Below the pieces are notes generated by a model. The model saw only the letters and a list, made by a program, of their open reading frames with translations. It had not been told where the DNA came from and did not search any database. Positions 26,757 to 34,739 of a stretch of DNA of 39,868 bases are shown here, in pieces. Within the stretch, counting starts at the first letter, position 1. Every line of letters starts with the position of its first letter. The DNA is from Caballeronia choica (GTDB taxonomy: Bacteria > Pseudomonadota > Gammaproteobacteria > Burkholderiales > Burkholderiaceae). The DNA is taken from positions 1 to 39,868 of the forward strand of contig NZ_FCON02000070.1 of NCBI RefSeq assembly GCF_001544535.1. The letters are read 5' to 3'. Position numbers and translations under genes: made by a program.

Positions 26757-26770
26757 AAAAGTGTAGGACA
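26757..26770. promoter_or_regulatory. GntR operator candidate, site 1
   Basis: The 13-base string AAAGTGTAGGACA (26758-26770) contains a TGT-N3-ACA core typical of GntR/FadR-type half-palindromes. The same 13 bases recur in the opposite orientation at 26903-26915. It lies about 50-60 bases upstream of the GntR start, where binding would give autoregulation and control of the leuC operon. Confidence 0.6.
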
Positions 26771-26901
26771 AACCTAGTGAAATACTGATTAATCGACACG
26801 GTACTTACCCTCGGCTGAGGCGCCGATTGCCCTTCCCACGGCGCTGTAGCCTGGATTTAGGTGTAAACAAGCATGCAACGAGCTCCTCCTCGCCTTAAAA
26901 C

Positions 26902-26915
26902 GTGTCCTACACTTT
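26902..26915. promoter_or_regulatory. GntR operator candidate, site 2
   Basis: GTGTCCTACACTTT is the inverted copy of the 26758-26770 motif, about 145 bases away. It lies 41 bases before the binding-protein start, so it is placed to control the ABC importer operon. Two inverted copies flanking a divergent promoter region are a common arrangement for one regulator serving both sides, possibly with looping. Confidence 0.6.
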
Positions 26916-26934
26916 CGGCACACACCATTCAAAA

Positions 26935-26947
26935 CCTGAAGTTCAGG
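26935..26947 (+). promoter_or_regulatory. Small inverted repeat overlapping the Shine-Dalgarno of the importer operon
   Basis: CCTGAA-G-TTCAGG is a perfect 6-base inverted repeat with a one-base spacer. Its right arm covers the first bases of the AGGAG ribosome binding site (26945-26949) of the binding-protein gene. It could be a DNA-binding site. As an RNA hairpin it would need the loop to open some stem pairs, so a translational role is only a possibility. Confidence 0.35.
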
Positions 26948-26956
26948 AGACATCCG

Positions 26957-27943
26957 ATGAAAGCCATCCACGCCCTGCTGCGGCTTGCCACTTTCGCCGC
27001 ATTCGTGACTGCGAGCGTTGCGAGCACCGCAAGCCAGGCCGCTACGCTGACCGTGACTCACTGGATCGATGGCATGTATGGCGTGCCCTTCGCGGTGGCG
27101 CTGGACAAAGGCTACTTCAAGCAGAGCGGCGTCGACGTCACCGGTTTCATCACATCGGAAGGCGGCGGCACGTCGGTGCGCAACGCCATGGCGTCCGAGA
27201 TTCCATACGGCGAAGTCGCGTTACCGGCGGCCATCGCCGCGATCAAGCAAGGTGTGCCGATCACGATCGTCCATAGCGGCGTGCAGAGCGTCGCGGACTT
27301 GCTATGGGTGCAGTTGAAGGACTCGAACGTGAACGGCATCGCGCAGATGAAAGGCAAGACCATAGGCTATAGCAGCCCGAAGTCGATGACCGAAATGATC
27401 ACGATCGTCGCACTCGAGCGCGCGGGATTGACCGGCCAGGTTCAGCGCAAGCCCGTTGGCGCATCCGGCACGATGATGATCGCGCTGCAGCAGCACGCCG
27501 TGGATGTCGCGTACATGACCGAACCCTCGTTCAGCGCACGCAAGGATCAGTTGAAGATCGCGTTTCGCTCGACCGACATCGTGCCCGCCGAAACGCAGAC
27601 CGTGGGCGTCGTGCGCACCGACTACCTGAAGGCGCATCCGGAGACGGTAAAGGCGATTATCGATGCGCGCAGCAAGGGCGTGCGCTACATCACGGCGCAT
27701 CGTGAGGAATCCGCGCAAATTCTCGCGAAGGCATACAAGATCGACCCGGCGGTCGCCAAATCCGCGATCGACAACTGCCTCAACACGGACCCGAATTACT
27801 GGAGCACAGGCCGCTTCAACTACACGAGCATGGACGAAGTGCTCAAGGGTCTCGTGCTGATCAAGGCGATCGAGCCGGGCCCGTTCGACTGGAAGACGAT
27901 CGTCGATGAATCCATGCTGCCGGCAAGCGAGCGTTCCAAGTGA
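26957..27943 (+). CDS. ABC transporter substrate-binding protein (NMT1/SsuA-like)
   Basis: A 328-residue periplasmic binding protein. A clear Sec signal peptide spans residues 1-28 (MKAIHALLRL, a hydrophobic stretch, cleavage after ASQA). The mature protein resembles the NMT1/THI5/SsuA group: TLTVTHWIDGMYGVPFAVAL with DKGYFKQSGVDV, then LKAHPETVKAIIDA. Such proteins bind sulfonates, pyrimidine precursors, aromatic acids or other small anions. ATG 26957 with AGGAG is chosen over an upstream in-frame ATG at 26873. It is first in the importer operon, divergent from the GntR gene. Confidence 0.92.
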   Translation: MKAIHALLRLATFAAFVTASVASTASQAATLTVTHWIDGMYGVPFAVALDKGYFKQSGVDVTGFITSEGGGTSVRNAMASEIPYGEVALPAAIAAIKQGVPITIVHSGVQSVADLLWVQLKDSNVNGIAQMKGKTIGYSSPKSMTEMITIVALERAGLTGQVQRKPVGASGTMMIALQQHAVDVAYMTEPSFSARKDQLKIAFRSTDIVPAETQTVGVVRTDYLKAHPETVKAIIDARSKGVRYITAHREESAQILAKAYKIDPAVAKSAIDNCLNTDPNYWSTGRFNYTSMDEVLKGLVLIKAIEPGPFDWKTIVDESMLPASERSK

Positions 27944-27951
27944 GGTTGTCA

Positions 27952-28788
27952 ATGAAACGCGTACCGCTAATGGTGGTGCCGGATCGCACGCCGTCCACGA
28001 TCCATGCTGCCCTCACCGACGTCACCCGCATCTACGCCGGCCAGAAAGGCAAGCCGCCGTTTCATGCGCTCGGCCCCGTCAGCCTGGATCTCCAGGCAGG
28101 CGAGTTCTTCTCCGTGGTCGGCCCGTCCGGCTGCGGCAAGTCCACGCTGCTCGACGTCATCGCGGGCCTCAATGCCGCGAGTTCCGGGACCGTCACGTTT
28201 GAAGGCGCGCCGGTGCGCGACAAAGTGCCGGAAGGCGTCGCTATAGTCTTCCAGGAGGACGCGACGTTTCCCTGGCTCGACGTCTACGATAACGCCGCGT
28301 TCGGGGCGCGCCGCGCCGGCGTCGCCGAGAACGAGATCCGCGAGCGTGTGGAGCATGCGCTCGCGTTCATGGGTCTCAAGGCGTTCACGCATGCGTATCC
28401 GGCGCAGCTCTCAGGCGGCATGCGCCAGCGCGTGTGCATTGCCCGCGCGATGGTCGTTCGTCCACGCCTCATGCTGCTTGACGAACCCTTCGGCGCGCTC
28501 GATCAGCAAACGCGCCTGCTGATGGGCGAAGAGATGCTCAATCTCTGGCGCGAGACAGGGGCGACGGTGATGCTGATTACCCATTCCATCGACGAAGCCG
28601 TGCTGCTCTCCGACCGTATCGGCGTGATGTCGTCATGTCCGGGACGCTTCATTGAAACGATACATACAGGCTGGTCACGGCAGCGCGACAGCAACACCGC
28701 GCTCGACCCGCGCTTCGGCGAACTGACGGCGAAGGTCTGGGGCCTGTTGCGAGGCGAGGCGCTGAAAGCGCTCGGAAACCAGTCATGA
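27952..28788 (+). CDS. ABC transporter ATP-binding protein (SsuB/TauB-like)
   Basis: A 278-residue ATPase. Walker A is GPSGCGKST (residues 57-64), the Q-loop is in IVFQEDATFPWLDV, the signature is LSGGMRQRV, Walker B is LMLLDEPFGALD and the switch histidine is in LITHSIDEA. GTGAGG serves as ribosome binding site for ATG 27952; a GTG at 27940 overlapping the previous stop is an alternative. It energises import through the two permeases that follow. Its type is the nitrate/sulfonate/taurine family. Confidence 0.94.
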   Translation: MKRVPLMVVPDRTPSTIHAALTDVTRIYAGQKGKPPFHALGPVSLDLQAGEFFSVVGPSGCGKSTLLDVIAGLNAASSGTVTFEGAPVRDKVPEGVAIVFQEDATFPWLDVYDNAAFGARRAGVAENEIRERVEHALAFMGLKAFTHAYPAQLSGGMRQRVCIARAMVVRPRLMLLDEPFGALDQQTRLLMGEEMLNLWRETGATVMLITHSIDEAVLLSDRIGVMSSCPGRFIETIHTGWSRQRDSNTALDPRFGELTAKVWGLLRGEALKALGNQS

Positions 28789-29543
28789 AGCTCGCCGCGC
28801 GGTGGCGTCTGTCGCTCGTCGTGGCGTTTGTCGTCGCGCTGGAAGTCGCGAGCCGGCGCGCCTGGATCGATCCCGTCTCGTTCATTCCTCCCTCGAAAAT
28901 GGCGGAAGGCGCGTGGGCGCTGCTGGCGTCGGGCGACTACACGAACGACATCCTGCAGACGCTTGCCAATGCGTCGCTCGCGGTACTGCTCGCGGTCGCG
29001 GGCGGCTTCTTCTTCGGCGTGTGCCTGTTCAAGCTGCCGCGCCTGCGCCGCGTTGTCGATCCGCTCCTGCTCTCCTACTACGCCGTGCCCATCTTCGTGG
29101 TGTATCCGGTGCTGATTGTCATCTTCGGCCTGAACCGCTGGCCGCTGGTTGCGATCGGCTTTCTGTTCGGCGTCGTCGCGATGGCGACCAACACGCTCAA
29201 CGGACTCGAACGCGTTCCGCGCGTGCTGATGCGCTCGGCGCGCGCGATGCGCATGAGCACGATCGATGAAATCCGGCTGATCACACTACCCGCAAGCCTG
29301 CCGTTTGTGTTCACGGGCGTCAAGCTGGCGGTGGTGTATGCGTTCATCGCGGTGATCGCGGGCGAGTTCGTGCTGGCCGGTTCGGGCTTCGGGTTCCGGA
29401 TCGCATATGCGTATAACAACTTCGATAACCCGACGATGTACGGCCTCATGCTTCTGCTACTCGTATTCGTCGGCACGCTGAACATGCTGCTGCACATGGC
29501 CGAAGAACGTCTCTACAGCCGCACCCGGAGGGCGTCCGCATGA
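28785..29543 (+). CDS. ABC transporter permease 1
   Basis: A 252-residue inner-membrane permease of the SsuC/TauC type with about six membrane segments. The coupling-loop region that contacts the ATPase is around ARAMRMSTIDEIRLITLPAS. Its ATG overlaps the ATPase stop by four bases. It differs clearly in sequence from the next permease, so the pore is probably a heterodimer. Confidence 0.92.
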   Translation: MKLAARWRLSLVVAFVVALEVASRRAWIDPVSFIPPSKMAEGAWALLASGDYTNDILQTLANASLAVLLAVAGGFFFGVCLFKLPRLRRVVDPLLLSYYAVPIFVVYPVLIVIFGLNRWPLVAIGFLFGVVAMATNTLNGLERVPRVLMRSARAMRMSTIDEIRLITLPASLPFVFTGVKLAVVYAFIAVIAGEFVLAGSGFGFRIAYAYNNFDNPTMYGLMLLLLVFVGTLNMLLHMAEERLYSRTRRASA

Positions 29544-30316
29544 GCACGTTATTAAGTTCACCGCTCAAGCCGGCGCATCAGCACCGCAAGTGGAGCGATG
29601 GCGCGCTGCTCGTCGTCGCGCTCCTCGCGCTTTGGCAGATGGCAAGCTCGCTGCTCGGCGCCGAGGTGCTGCCCGGTCCGTGGCTCACGTTCCTCAAGCT
29701 CAAGTCGATCTTGAGCGACGACGACTTCCCGGATAACCTGCGCGTGACGTCGGTCGCGTTCGCGCTGGGCTTCGCGATATCGTGCATCGGCGGCGTATGC
29801 CTCGGCCTGGTGCTCGGCGCGCGACGCCTGGCGGGCGACATCGTCGAACCGATCCTGATGGCGTTCTATGCCATTCCGAAGATCACGCTCTACCCCGTCG
29901 TGCTGCTGATGTTCGGGCTCGGGCTTTACGCAAAGGTCACGTTCGGCGTGATCCACGGCATCATCCCGATCACCATTTTCACGATGAACGCCGTGCGCAA
30001 CATGCGTCCCGTGTTCGCGCGCACGGCGCGTGCGTGCCGGCTGTCGCCGGTGGCGTATGCACGTTACGTATTGCTGCCGGCCGCCGTGCCCGAAGTGCTT
30101 GCGGGCTTGCGTATCGGCTTTTCGTTGACGTTGCTCGGCACGCTGATCGGCGAGATGTTCGCGTCGCAAAGCGGTATCGGACACATGCTGATGATCGCGA
30201 TGGGCCGCAACGATTCGCAGACCATCATGGCGCTCGCAAGTCTTCTTTTCATTTTCGCGACCGTAGTGAATCTCGCGCTGCTGAAGTGGCATCAACGCCT
30301 GGTCAAAGCCCCCTGA
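29540..30316 (+). CDS. ABC transporter permease 2
   Basis: A 258-residue inner-membrane permease of the same family, with about six membrane segments. Its coupling loop is around ARACRLSPVAYARYVLLPAA. It overlaps permease 1 by four bases. Two permease genes in one SsuABC-like operon are less common than one, and indicate a heterodimeric importer. It is followed after 27 bases by the glutaredoxin-DinB fusion gene. Confidence 0.92.
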   Translation: MSTLLSSPLKPAHQHRKWSDGALLVVALLALWQMASSLLGAEVLPGPWLTFLKLKSILSDDDFPDNLRVTSVAFALGFAISCIGGVCLGLVLGARRLAGDIVEPILMAFYAIPKITLYPVVLLMFGLGLYAKVTFGVIHGIIPITIFTMNAVRNMRPVFARTARACRLSPVAYARYVLLPAAVPEVLAGLRIGFSLTLLGTLIGEMFASQSGIGHMLMIAMGRNDSQTIMALASLLFIFATVVNLALLKWHQRLVKAP

Positions 30317-30343
30317 CCGATACGTTCATCCTGGAGAACGACA

Positions 30344-31114
30344 ATGACCGAGACACCGACGGCCGCGCGCATCAAGGTATTCTGGCAACCGGGGTGTTCG
30401 TCGTGCCTGCGCACGAAAGAGTTTCTGACGGAACAGGGTATCGAGTATGAATCGCTGGACGTTCATAACGATCCGGCCGCACGCGCTCAACTGATTGAAC
30501 TTGGCGCGCGCAGCGTGCCGGTGGTATCGATCGGTAAGCGTTATACGTTCTGCCAGTCGATCCACGACGTCATCAAGTTCCTCGATCTGAAAACCCGCGT
30601 GATGGAGCCGCTTCCGCCCGTGCAACTCATGTCGAAGCTCGACTTGCTGATGAACGCGAACGCACGCTACGTGCGTCAGTTCACGCCCGAGCAGCTCAAG
30701 ACGCCTTTCCGCAACCGCAACCGGACGCCAGCGGGACTTGCGTTTCACATATTCCGCGTCGCCGAGATGGGCATGGAAGCGGCGCAAGGTATTGCGTTGC
30801 GCTTCGAATCATTCGATGAACTTCCGCCCGCTGACTGGAGCGGTGAGGACATCGCAAGGTGGGGCGAGGACGTGCATGCACGGTTCCTGGCGTGGTGGGA
30901 CACGCAGAAGGATCTGGGCACGGACTTCACGGTGCAAACCTATTATGGTGTCCGGCCATTTCACGAAGTCCTCGAACGCACCGCGTGGCATGCCGCCCAG
31001 CATACGCGGCAGGTCATGCTGATACTGGAGAGCAACGGTATCAAGCCGGATGAGCCGGTGACTGCAGCCGATCTTGAAGGGTTGCCGATTCCGCACGAGG
31101 TGTGGGACCGGTGA
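30344..31114 (+). CDS. Glutaredoxin-DinB two-domain fusion protein
   Basis: A 256-residue protein with two recognisable parts. Residues 8-82 are a glutaredoxin domain with a C18-S-S-C21 active site and a cis-proline site in RSVPVVSIG. Residues 92-240 form a DinB-like four-helix region with the metal-ligand pattern H134, H216 and H220 (TAWHAAQHTRQ). DinB-fold proteins include thiol-dependent enzymes such as mycothiol-dependent maleylpyruvate isomerase and bacillithiol transferases. The fusion suggests that a bound glutathione or the CxxC thiols serve the DinB site. It is the last gene of the GntR-linked ABC importer operon, with TGGAG before the ATG. The function is not established; a thiol-dependent isomerase or dehalogenase-like step is one possibility. 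Confidence 0.85.
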   Translation: MTETPTAARIKVFWQPGCSSCLRTKEFLTEQGIEYESLDVHNDPAARAQLIELGARSVPVVSIGKRYTFCQSIHDVIKFLDLKTRVMEPLPPVQLMSKLDLLMNANARYVRQFTPEQLKTPFRNRNRTPAGLAFHIFRVAEMGMEAAQGIALRFESFDELPPADWSGEDIARWGEDVHARFLAWWDTQKDLGTDFTVQTYYGVRPFHEVLERTAWHAAQHTRQVMLILESNGIKPDEPVTAADLEGLPIPHEVWDR

Positions 31115-31923
31115 ATCTGAGTAAGATGGTGTTCGCCAGATACGTCCTCAATGCGATCAATAACGCCAACTCGAGCCACCGTCGCCTTGCCGAACGAGGC
31201 TTCGGGATTGAATGGTTTAGCGCGCGCTACACTGGGTGAGCAACGCATTTCTTGGCCTTTGGCAAACTCGTCCCTCCCGCCGCGGTGCATCCTCGCTATT
31301 GGTGCATCGTGTGGAGGGAGCATGCCGCATTCCCAGAATAGATGGCGGTAACGCAATGGCTCCTGCAGGGCGCTTACAAACCGCGTCAGCAAGCCAAGCG
31401 CAAAGCAGGCTCGGCCACGCACTCTACCTCGAAGCATGCGCGGCAAGGGCTGTATCACTTCACAGTCGGTGGCGCGGTCGGATCAAGTGCGGATTAGCGT
31501 CCTTTTTTCGCCACAACTACTGAAGCCTATCCGCCTGTCGCGCTGCTGTCCTTTTCTTGTCCAACGCGAGCGCCGCGAGAAGACTGATGTCAGCATTGAT
31601 TGCCAGCCAGACACCGACCATCGCACTGCTGTGAAATGTGTGGGTCAGCCATGTCAGGGATCGCAGGCGCGAAGCCAGCCAGAACGGCAGCGGCTACAGC
31701 CTGGGCGAACGAGTACCCCCAGGTTCGCGCATCGGGAGAATCAAGTCCGACCACTTGGCGCCGTTGAAGAACCCACTTCTGGCCGAAGGGTGGTGCACCC
31801 AGCAGTCAGGGACGCGCGACTAGCTGCCAGCGCTATGATGACCCCAAATAACCTCACCGGGCTTTGCGCTCAAACCGAAAACAGGGCAAAATGTATCGCA
31901 ATTGCGATGCAGGAGTTTCCATC
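31115..31923. other. Unassigned degraded region before the toxin-antitoxin pair
   Basis: About 800 bases without a gene I can support. Open frames of up to about 165 codons exist on both strands but overlap each other, lack ribosome binding sites and show no domain I recognise. Composition is less GC-biased at third positions than in the neighbouring catabolic genes. Together with the downstream integrase, truncated KfrA-like gene and small repeat element, it is probably eroded mobile or island DNA. The last 30 bases hold the palindrome and ribosome binding site of the antitoxin gene. Confidence 0.45.
31895..31908. promoter_or_regulatory. Palindromic operator candidate of the toxin-antitoxin operon
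   Basis: ATCGCAATTGCGAT is a perfect 14-base palindrome immediately before the AGGAG ribosome binding site (31911-31915) of the antitoxin gene. Antitoxins of type II systems commonly repress their own operon through such palindromes. Binding here is inferred. Confidence 0.5.
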
Positions 31924-32202
31924 ATGAAAACCGCCACATTCCCCTCCGTGCGGGTAGAGCCGGAATTGCGCGAGGCAGCCGAAAGCGTGCTGTCCGATGG
32001 GGAGAGCCTATCGGCGTTTGTCGAACAGTCAATCCGCGCCAATATTGAGCGGCGACGTTTGCAGGGTGATTTTGTTGCCCGCGGGCTCGCTTCGCGCGAC
32101 CTAGCCAAGGAGAACGGTCAGTACGTGTCGGCCGATGAAGTCGTGTCTACGCTGGAAGGTCGGCTTGCGGAAGCCAAGTCGGGTCGCACGCTCGCTCGAT
32201 GA
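31924..32202 (+). CDS. Antitoxin-like protein (YlcI/YnfO type) of a ParE-family module
   Basis: A 92-residue protein starting MKTATFPSVRVEPELREAAE, the ribbon-helix-helix-like N-terminus of YlcI/YnfO-type antitoxins. SLSAFVEQSIRANIERR follows, then a C-terminal part that probably wraps the toxin. ATG 31924 is fixed by AGGAG eight bases upstream. Its stop overlaps the toxin start by four bases (ATGA). It probably neutralises the downstream ParE-like toxin and represses the pair through the palindrome at 31895-31908. Confidence 0.85.
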   Translation: MKTATFPSVRVEPELREAAESVLSDGESLSAFVEQSIRANIERRRLQGDFVARGLASRDLAKENGQYVSADEVVSTLEGRLAEAKSGRTLAR

Positions 32203-32507
32203 CGTTCGCGGTTCGTTTTACCCTTGAAGCCGCGGCCGATCTCGAGCGACTTTACGAATTTATCCTTGAGCGCGATGCCACTGATTTCAAGCTTGCCGAA
32301 AACGCTCTGCAGGCGATTCGCGACGGCGTCGCAACGCTCAGGAGTTCGCCTTTCACGTGCCGCAAAGCGCGATCTGAAGCGCCGTTTCTGCGGGAGTTGA
32401 TCATTCCATTTGGGCGCAGCGGATACGTCGCATTGTTTGAAATCGAAGACAGTGAAACGGTCACGGTGCTGGCCATCCGGCACCAACTGGAGGACGACTA
32501 TCACTGA
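32199..32507 (+). CDS. RelE/ParE-family toxin
   Basis: A 102-residue ParE/RelE-fold protein. FTLEAAADLERLYEFILE at the start and FRELIIPF-like FLRELIIPFGRSGYVALFEI followed by VTVLAIRHQLEDDY at the end are typical of the family. ParE-type toxins poison gyrase and RelE types cleave ribosome-bound mRNA; the sequence alone does not decide between them. The start overlaps the antitoxin stop by four bases. The reading frame is intact, so the module may be functional despite its degraded surroundings. Confidence 0.9.
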   Translation: MTFAVRFTLEAAADLERLYEFILERDATDFKLAENALQAIRDGVATLRSSPFTCRKARSEAPFLRELIIPFGRSGYVALFEIEDSETVTVLAIRHQLEDDYH

Positions 32508-32561
32508 GGCTCCAGCATCTGTTTCCAAAGTAACCGCGCATCGGCACCTCCGATTCGTTCC

Positions 32562-33275
32562 TCACTTCGGGCCGACCTGACGCTTTGACGATTTCTTTGG
32601 CGGCACTTCTTGTCTGCCGCTCGCCTTCGTCGCTGTCGTGCCGCGGGGGGATCGCTCGGCCGACGCGTGCTCGAGACGTCGCGTTGCGGCGCGGGTCAGT
32701 TGATCTTGAGCGCGCGCTAACTGGACGCTTAACGCCTTGTTCTCAGCCTGCCCGGCCGAGAGATTCCCTTCCAGGATACCCACCTGATGACGCAAGTCGC
32801 CGACTTGCGCCTGCAGCGCCGCTTCCTGCTTCCGATAGCGCTCGTCGCGCTGCTCCGACTTGCGCACCAGGTCGTCGAGCGCTTTCTGCGCGCGGCTCGC
32901 CGCGACCCGCTCGCGGTCGATCTCGAGCAACGCGCGCGTCTCGGTGGCCCGCAGCCGCTCCTCGGCCAGTTCACCGGCTGCGCGTTGCTTCTCGAGTTCC
33001 GCCGCAAAATCCCTCCGGGCCGCCTCCAGCTCACGCTGCAACTCGGCCTGTTCCCGTTGCGCGCGTTGCAACTGCGATTTGAATGCTTCGCAGGCGGCCG
33101 TCACCGCCGCCACTTGCTGCTCGAGTTCGGCGCCCTTCGCGCGGGCGCTGTCCACTGCCGCCGCACTGCCGGTCAATTCCTGCCGCAGTCCGTTTTTAGC
33201 CCCAGCGACGCGCCTGGGAGCGCGCTCGCCCCGCTCGAACGCGCCCAGTTGCCGTCCGAACTCGATGGCCGTCAT
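32562..33275 (-). pseudogene. Truncated KfrA-like coiled-coil DNA-binding protein
   Basis: The minus-strand frame from about 33190 down to the stop at 32562 encodes a long alanine-, glutamate- and arginine-rich coiled coil (ELEQQVAAVTAACEAFKSQL, ELQRELEAARRDFAAELEKQ and similar heptads). A basic tail ends in PPKKSSKRQVGPK. This matches the C-terminal two thirds of KfrA-type proteins. The expected N-terminal DNA-binding domain is missing: upstream of about 33200 the sequence becomes the antisense of a tyrosine recombinase. An ATG at 33275 would give a 237-residue product without that domain, so I treat it as truncated. Confidence 0.65.
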
Positions 33276-34379
33276 GGTCTGAACCGCGCGATCGGCGTGC
33301 GCGCACAGATCGCCGCCGATCACGATATCGACGCGATCAAGGCGTGGCTCGCGCGCTTCGTCGAGTCCCAAGCCACCTTCGACAGCTATCGCAAGGAAGC
33401 CGAGCGTCTGCTGCTGTGGTCGACCGTCGAGTTGCGCAAGCCGCTCTCCTCGCTCACGCACGAGGATCTGCTTGGCTATCAGCGCTTCCTGGCCGATCCG
33501 CAACCTGCTGCGCGCTGGGTGATGCACGGGCGCAAGGTCGCGCGGGCCGAACCCGACTGGCGGCCGTTTGCGGGACCGCTGTCGCCGGCCAGCCAGCGGC
33601 AGGCGTTCGTGATCCTGAATACGCTGTTTGCGTGGCTCGTCACCGCCGGCTATCTGGCGGGCAATCCGCTGTCGTTGTCACGCCAGCGGGCGCGCAAGTC
33701 GAAGCCGCGGGTGACCCGCTACCTCGAGGACGATCTGTGGCAGGCGCTCAAACACTCCGTCGAAGTGATGCCGCGGGACACCGCGCGCGAGCAGGAACAC
33801 CACGCGCGGGTGCGCTGGCTGATTTCATTGCTGTATCTGATGGGGCTGCGAATTTCGGAAGTCGTGGGCAATCCGATGGGCGGGTTCTTCAAGCGGCGCG
33901 ACCGCGACGGCCAGGAGCGCTGGTGGCTCGCGATCACCGGCAAGGGCAACAAGGAGCGCTTGCTGCCGGCCACTGCGGAGTTGATGGCGGAGCTGGCTCG
34001 CTACCGGCGGCACTACGATCTGCCGGCGCTGCCCTACCCGCACGAGCCGACGCCGCTGCTGTTGCCAATCGGTGGCCTCCATCGGCCGATGACGCGCGGT
34101 GGCGTGCACCTGATCGTGAAGCAGGTCTTTGAGAATGCGATTGACCATCTCACGTCGAGCGGCGAACCTCGCGAGCGAGCCGCAGAGCGCCTCAGGCAAG
34201 CATCGGCCCACTGGCTACGCCATACCGCCGGTTCACACATGATGGACGGCCAGGTTGACCTGCGTTACGTGCGCGACAACCTCGGACACGCATCGATTTC
34301 CACCACCAGTCAATACCTGCACGCGGACGACGATGATCGCCATCGGGCAACCGAATCCGGACTCAAACTGAACTGGTAA
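33249..34379 (+). CDS. Tyrosine recombinase / phage-type integrase, 5' end uncertain
   Basis: A site-specific recombinase of about 376 residues. An N-terminal SAM-like core-binding domain (DAIKAWLARFVESQATFDSY, RKEAERLLLWS) precedes a complete catalytic domain: R in GLRISE, K in TGKGNKER, H-x-x-R in HWLRHTAG, H in NLGHAS and the nucleophilic Y in SQYLH. The open frame extends far upstream, but that part is the antisense of the KfrA-like gene. I place the start tentatively at TTG 33249, without a good ribosome binding site; the native start was probably lost at the junction. The recombinase may therefore be intact in catalysis but unexpressed. Confidence 0.8.
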   Translation: MPSELDGRHGLNRAIGVRAQIAADHDIDAIKAWLARFVESQATFDSYRKEAERLLLWSTVELRKPLSSLTHEDLLGYQRFLADPQPAARWVMHGRKVARAEPDWRPFAGPLSPASQRQAFVILNTLFAWLVTAGYLAGNPLSLSRQRARKSKPRVTRYLEDDLWQALKHSVEVMPRDTAREQEHHARVRWLISLLYLMGLRISEVVGNPMGGFFKRRDRDGQERWWLAITGKGNKERLLPATAELMAELARYRRHYDLPALPYPHEPTPLLLPIGGLHRPMTRGGVHLIVKQVFENAIDHLTSSGEPRERAAERLRQASAHWLRHTAGSHMMDGQVDLRYVRDNLGHASISTTSQYLHADDDDRHRATESGLKLNW

Positions 34380-34421
34380 GGGCCGCATCACTGGTCCCGA
34401 TCTCACAGCACAACGGCCCTT
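34378..34421 (+). terminator. Inverted repeat just after the recombinase stop
   Basis: AAGGGCCG (34378-34385) and CGGCCCTT (34414-34421) form a perfect 8-base stem with a 28-base loop, starting within the stop codon of the recombinase gene. There is no T-tract after it, so termination would be weak or factor-assisted. It could also be a remnant of an element end. Confidence 0.35.
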
Positions 34422-34739
34422 CATCGCGGCAATCCGGCGACGCGCTTTCGCGCCGAGCCGACAATGGGGCGTCGAGTTCCACGTCGGCAATGGGCCAGAT
34501 TGCTGACCCGTTTTGACGGGTTCGACGTTCAGTGCGGGCGGTTTCGATATTCTTGTGGCGAACGCGCGGCCATCATCAATGACGCGCAACCGCTGCGGCC
34601 TTGGACAGAACGAACTGCAGTTGCGGGTGGATGCTCGATCGGGTTTCATCCAGGAGAACGAGGCGCGCATCCAAGCTTTCGGCGAGGTTCATTGCGGTCT
34701 GCATGCCAGAAACTTCAATGATTTCGTCTATGACGCCCT
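34422..34739. other. Unassigned sequence between recombinase and DUF1214 fragment
   Basis: No gene is supported. A minus-strand frame at 34576-34809 contains AESLDARLVLLDETRSS, superficially like a Walker B segment, but it has no P-loop, overlaps the DUF1214 remnant and lacks a ribosome binding site. The stretch is probably decayed sequence of the same insertion zone. Confidence 0.4.

Noticed and set aside
30961-31458. Minus-strand 165-codon frame downstream of the glutaredoxin-DinB gene
   Set aside because: It overlaps the end of that gene in antisense, has no recognisable domain and no start signal.
32787-33248. N-terminal extension of the recombinase giving a 530-residue plus-strand protein
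   Set aside because: This part is the exact antisense of a heptad-rich coiled coil, lacks a ribosome binding site and has no integrase similarity; it is an open-frame artefact of high GC.
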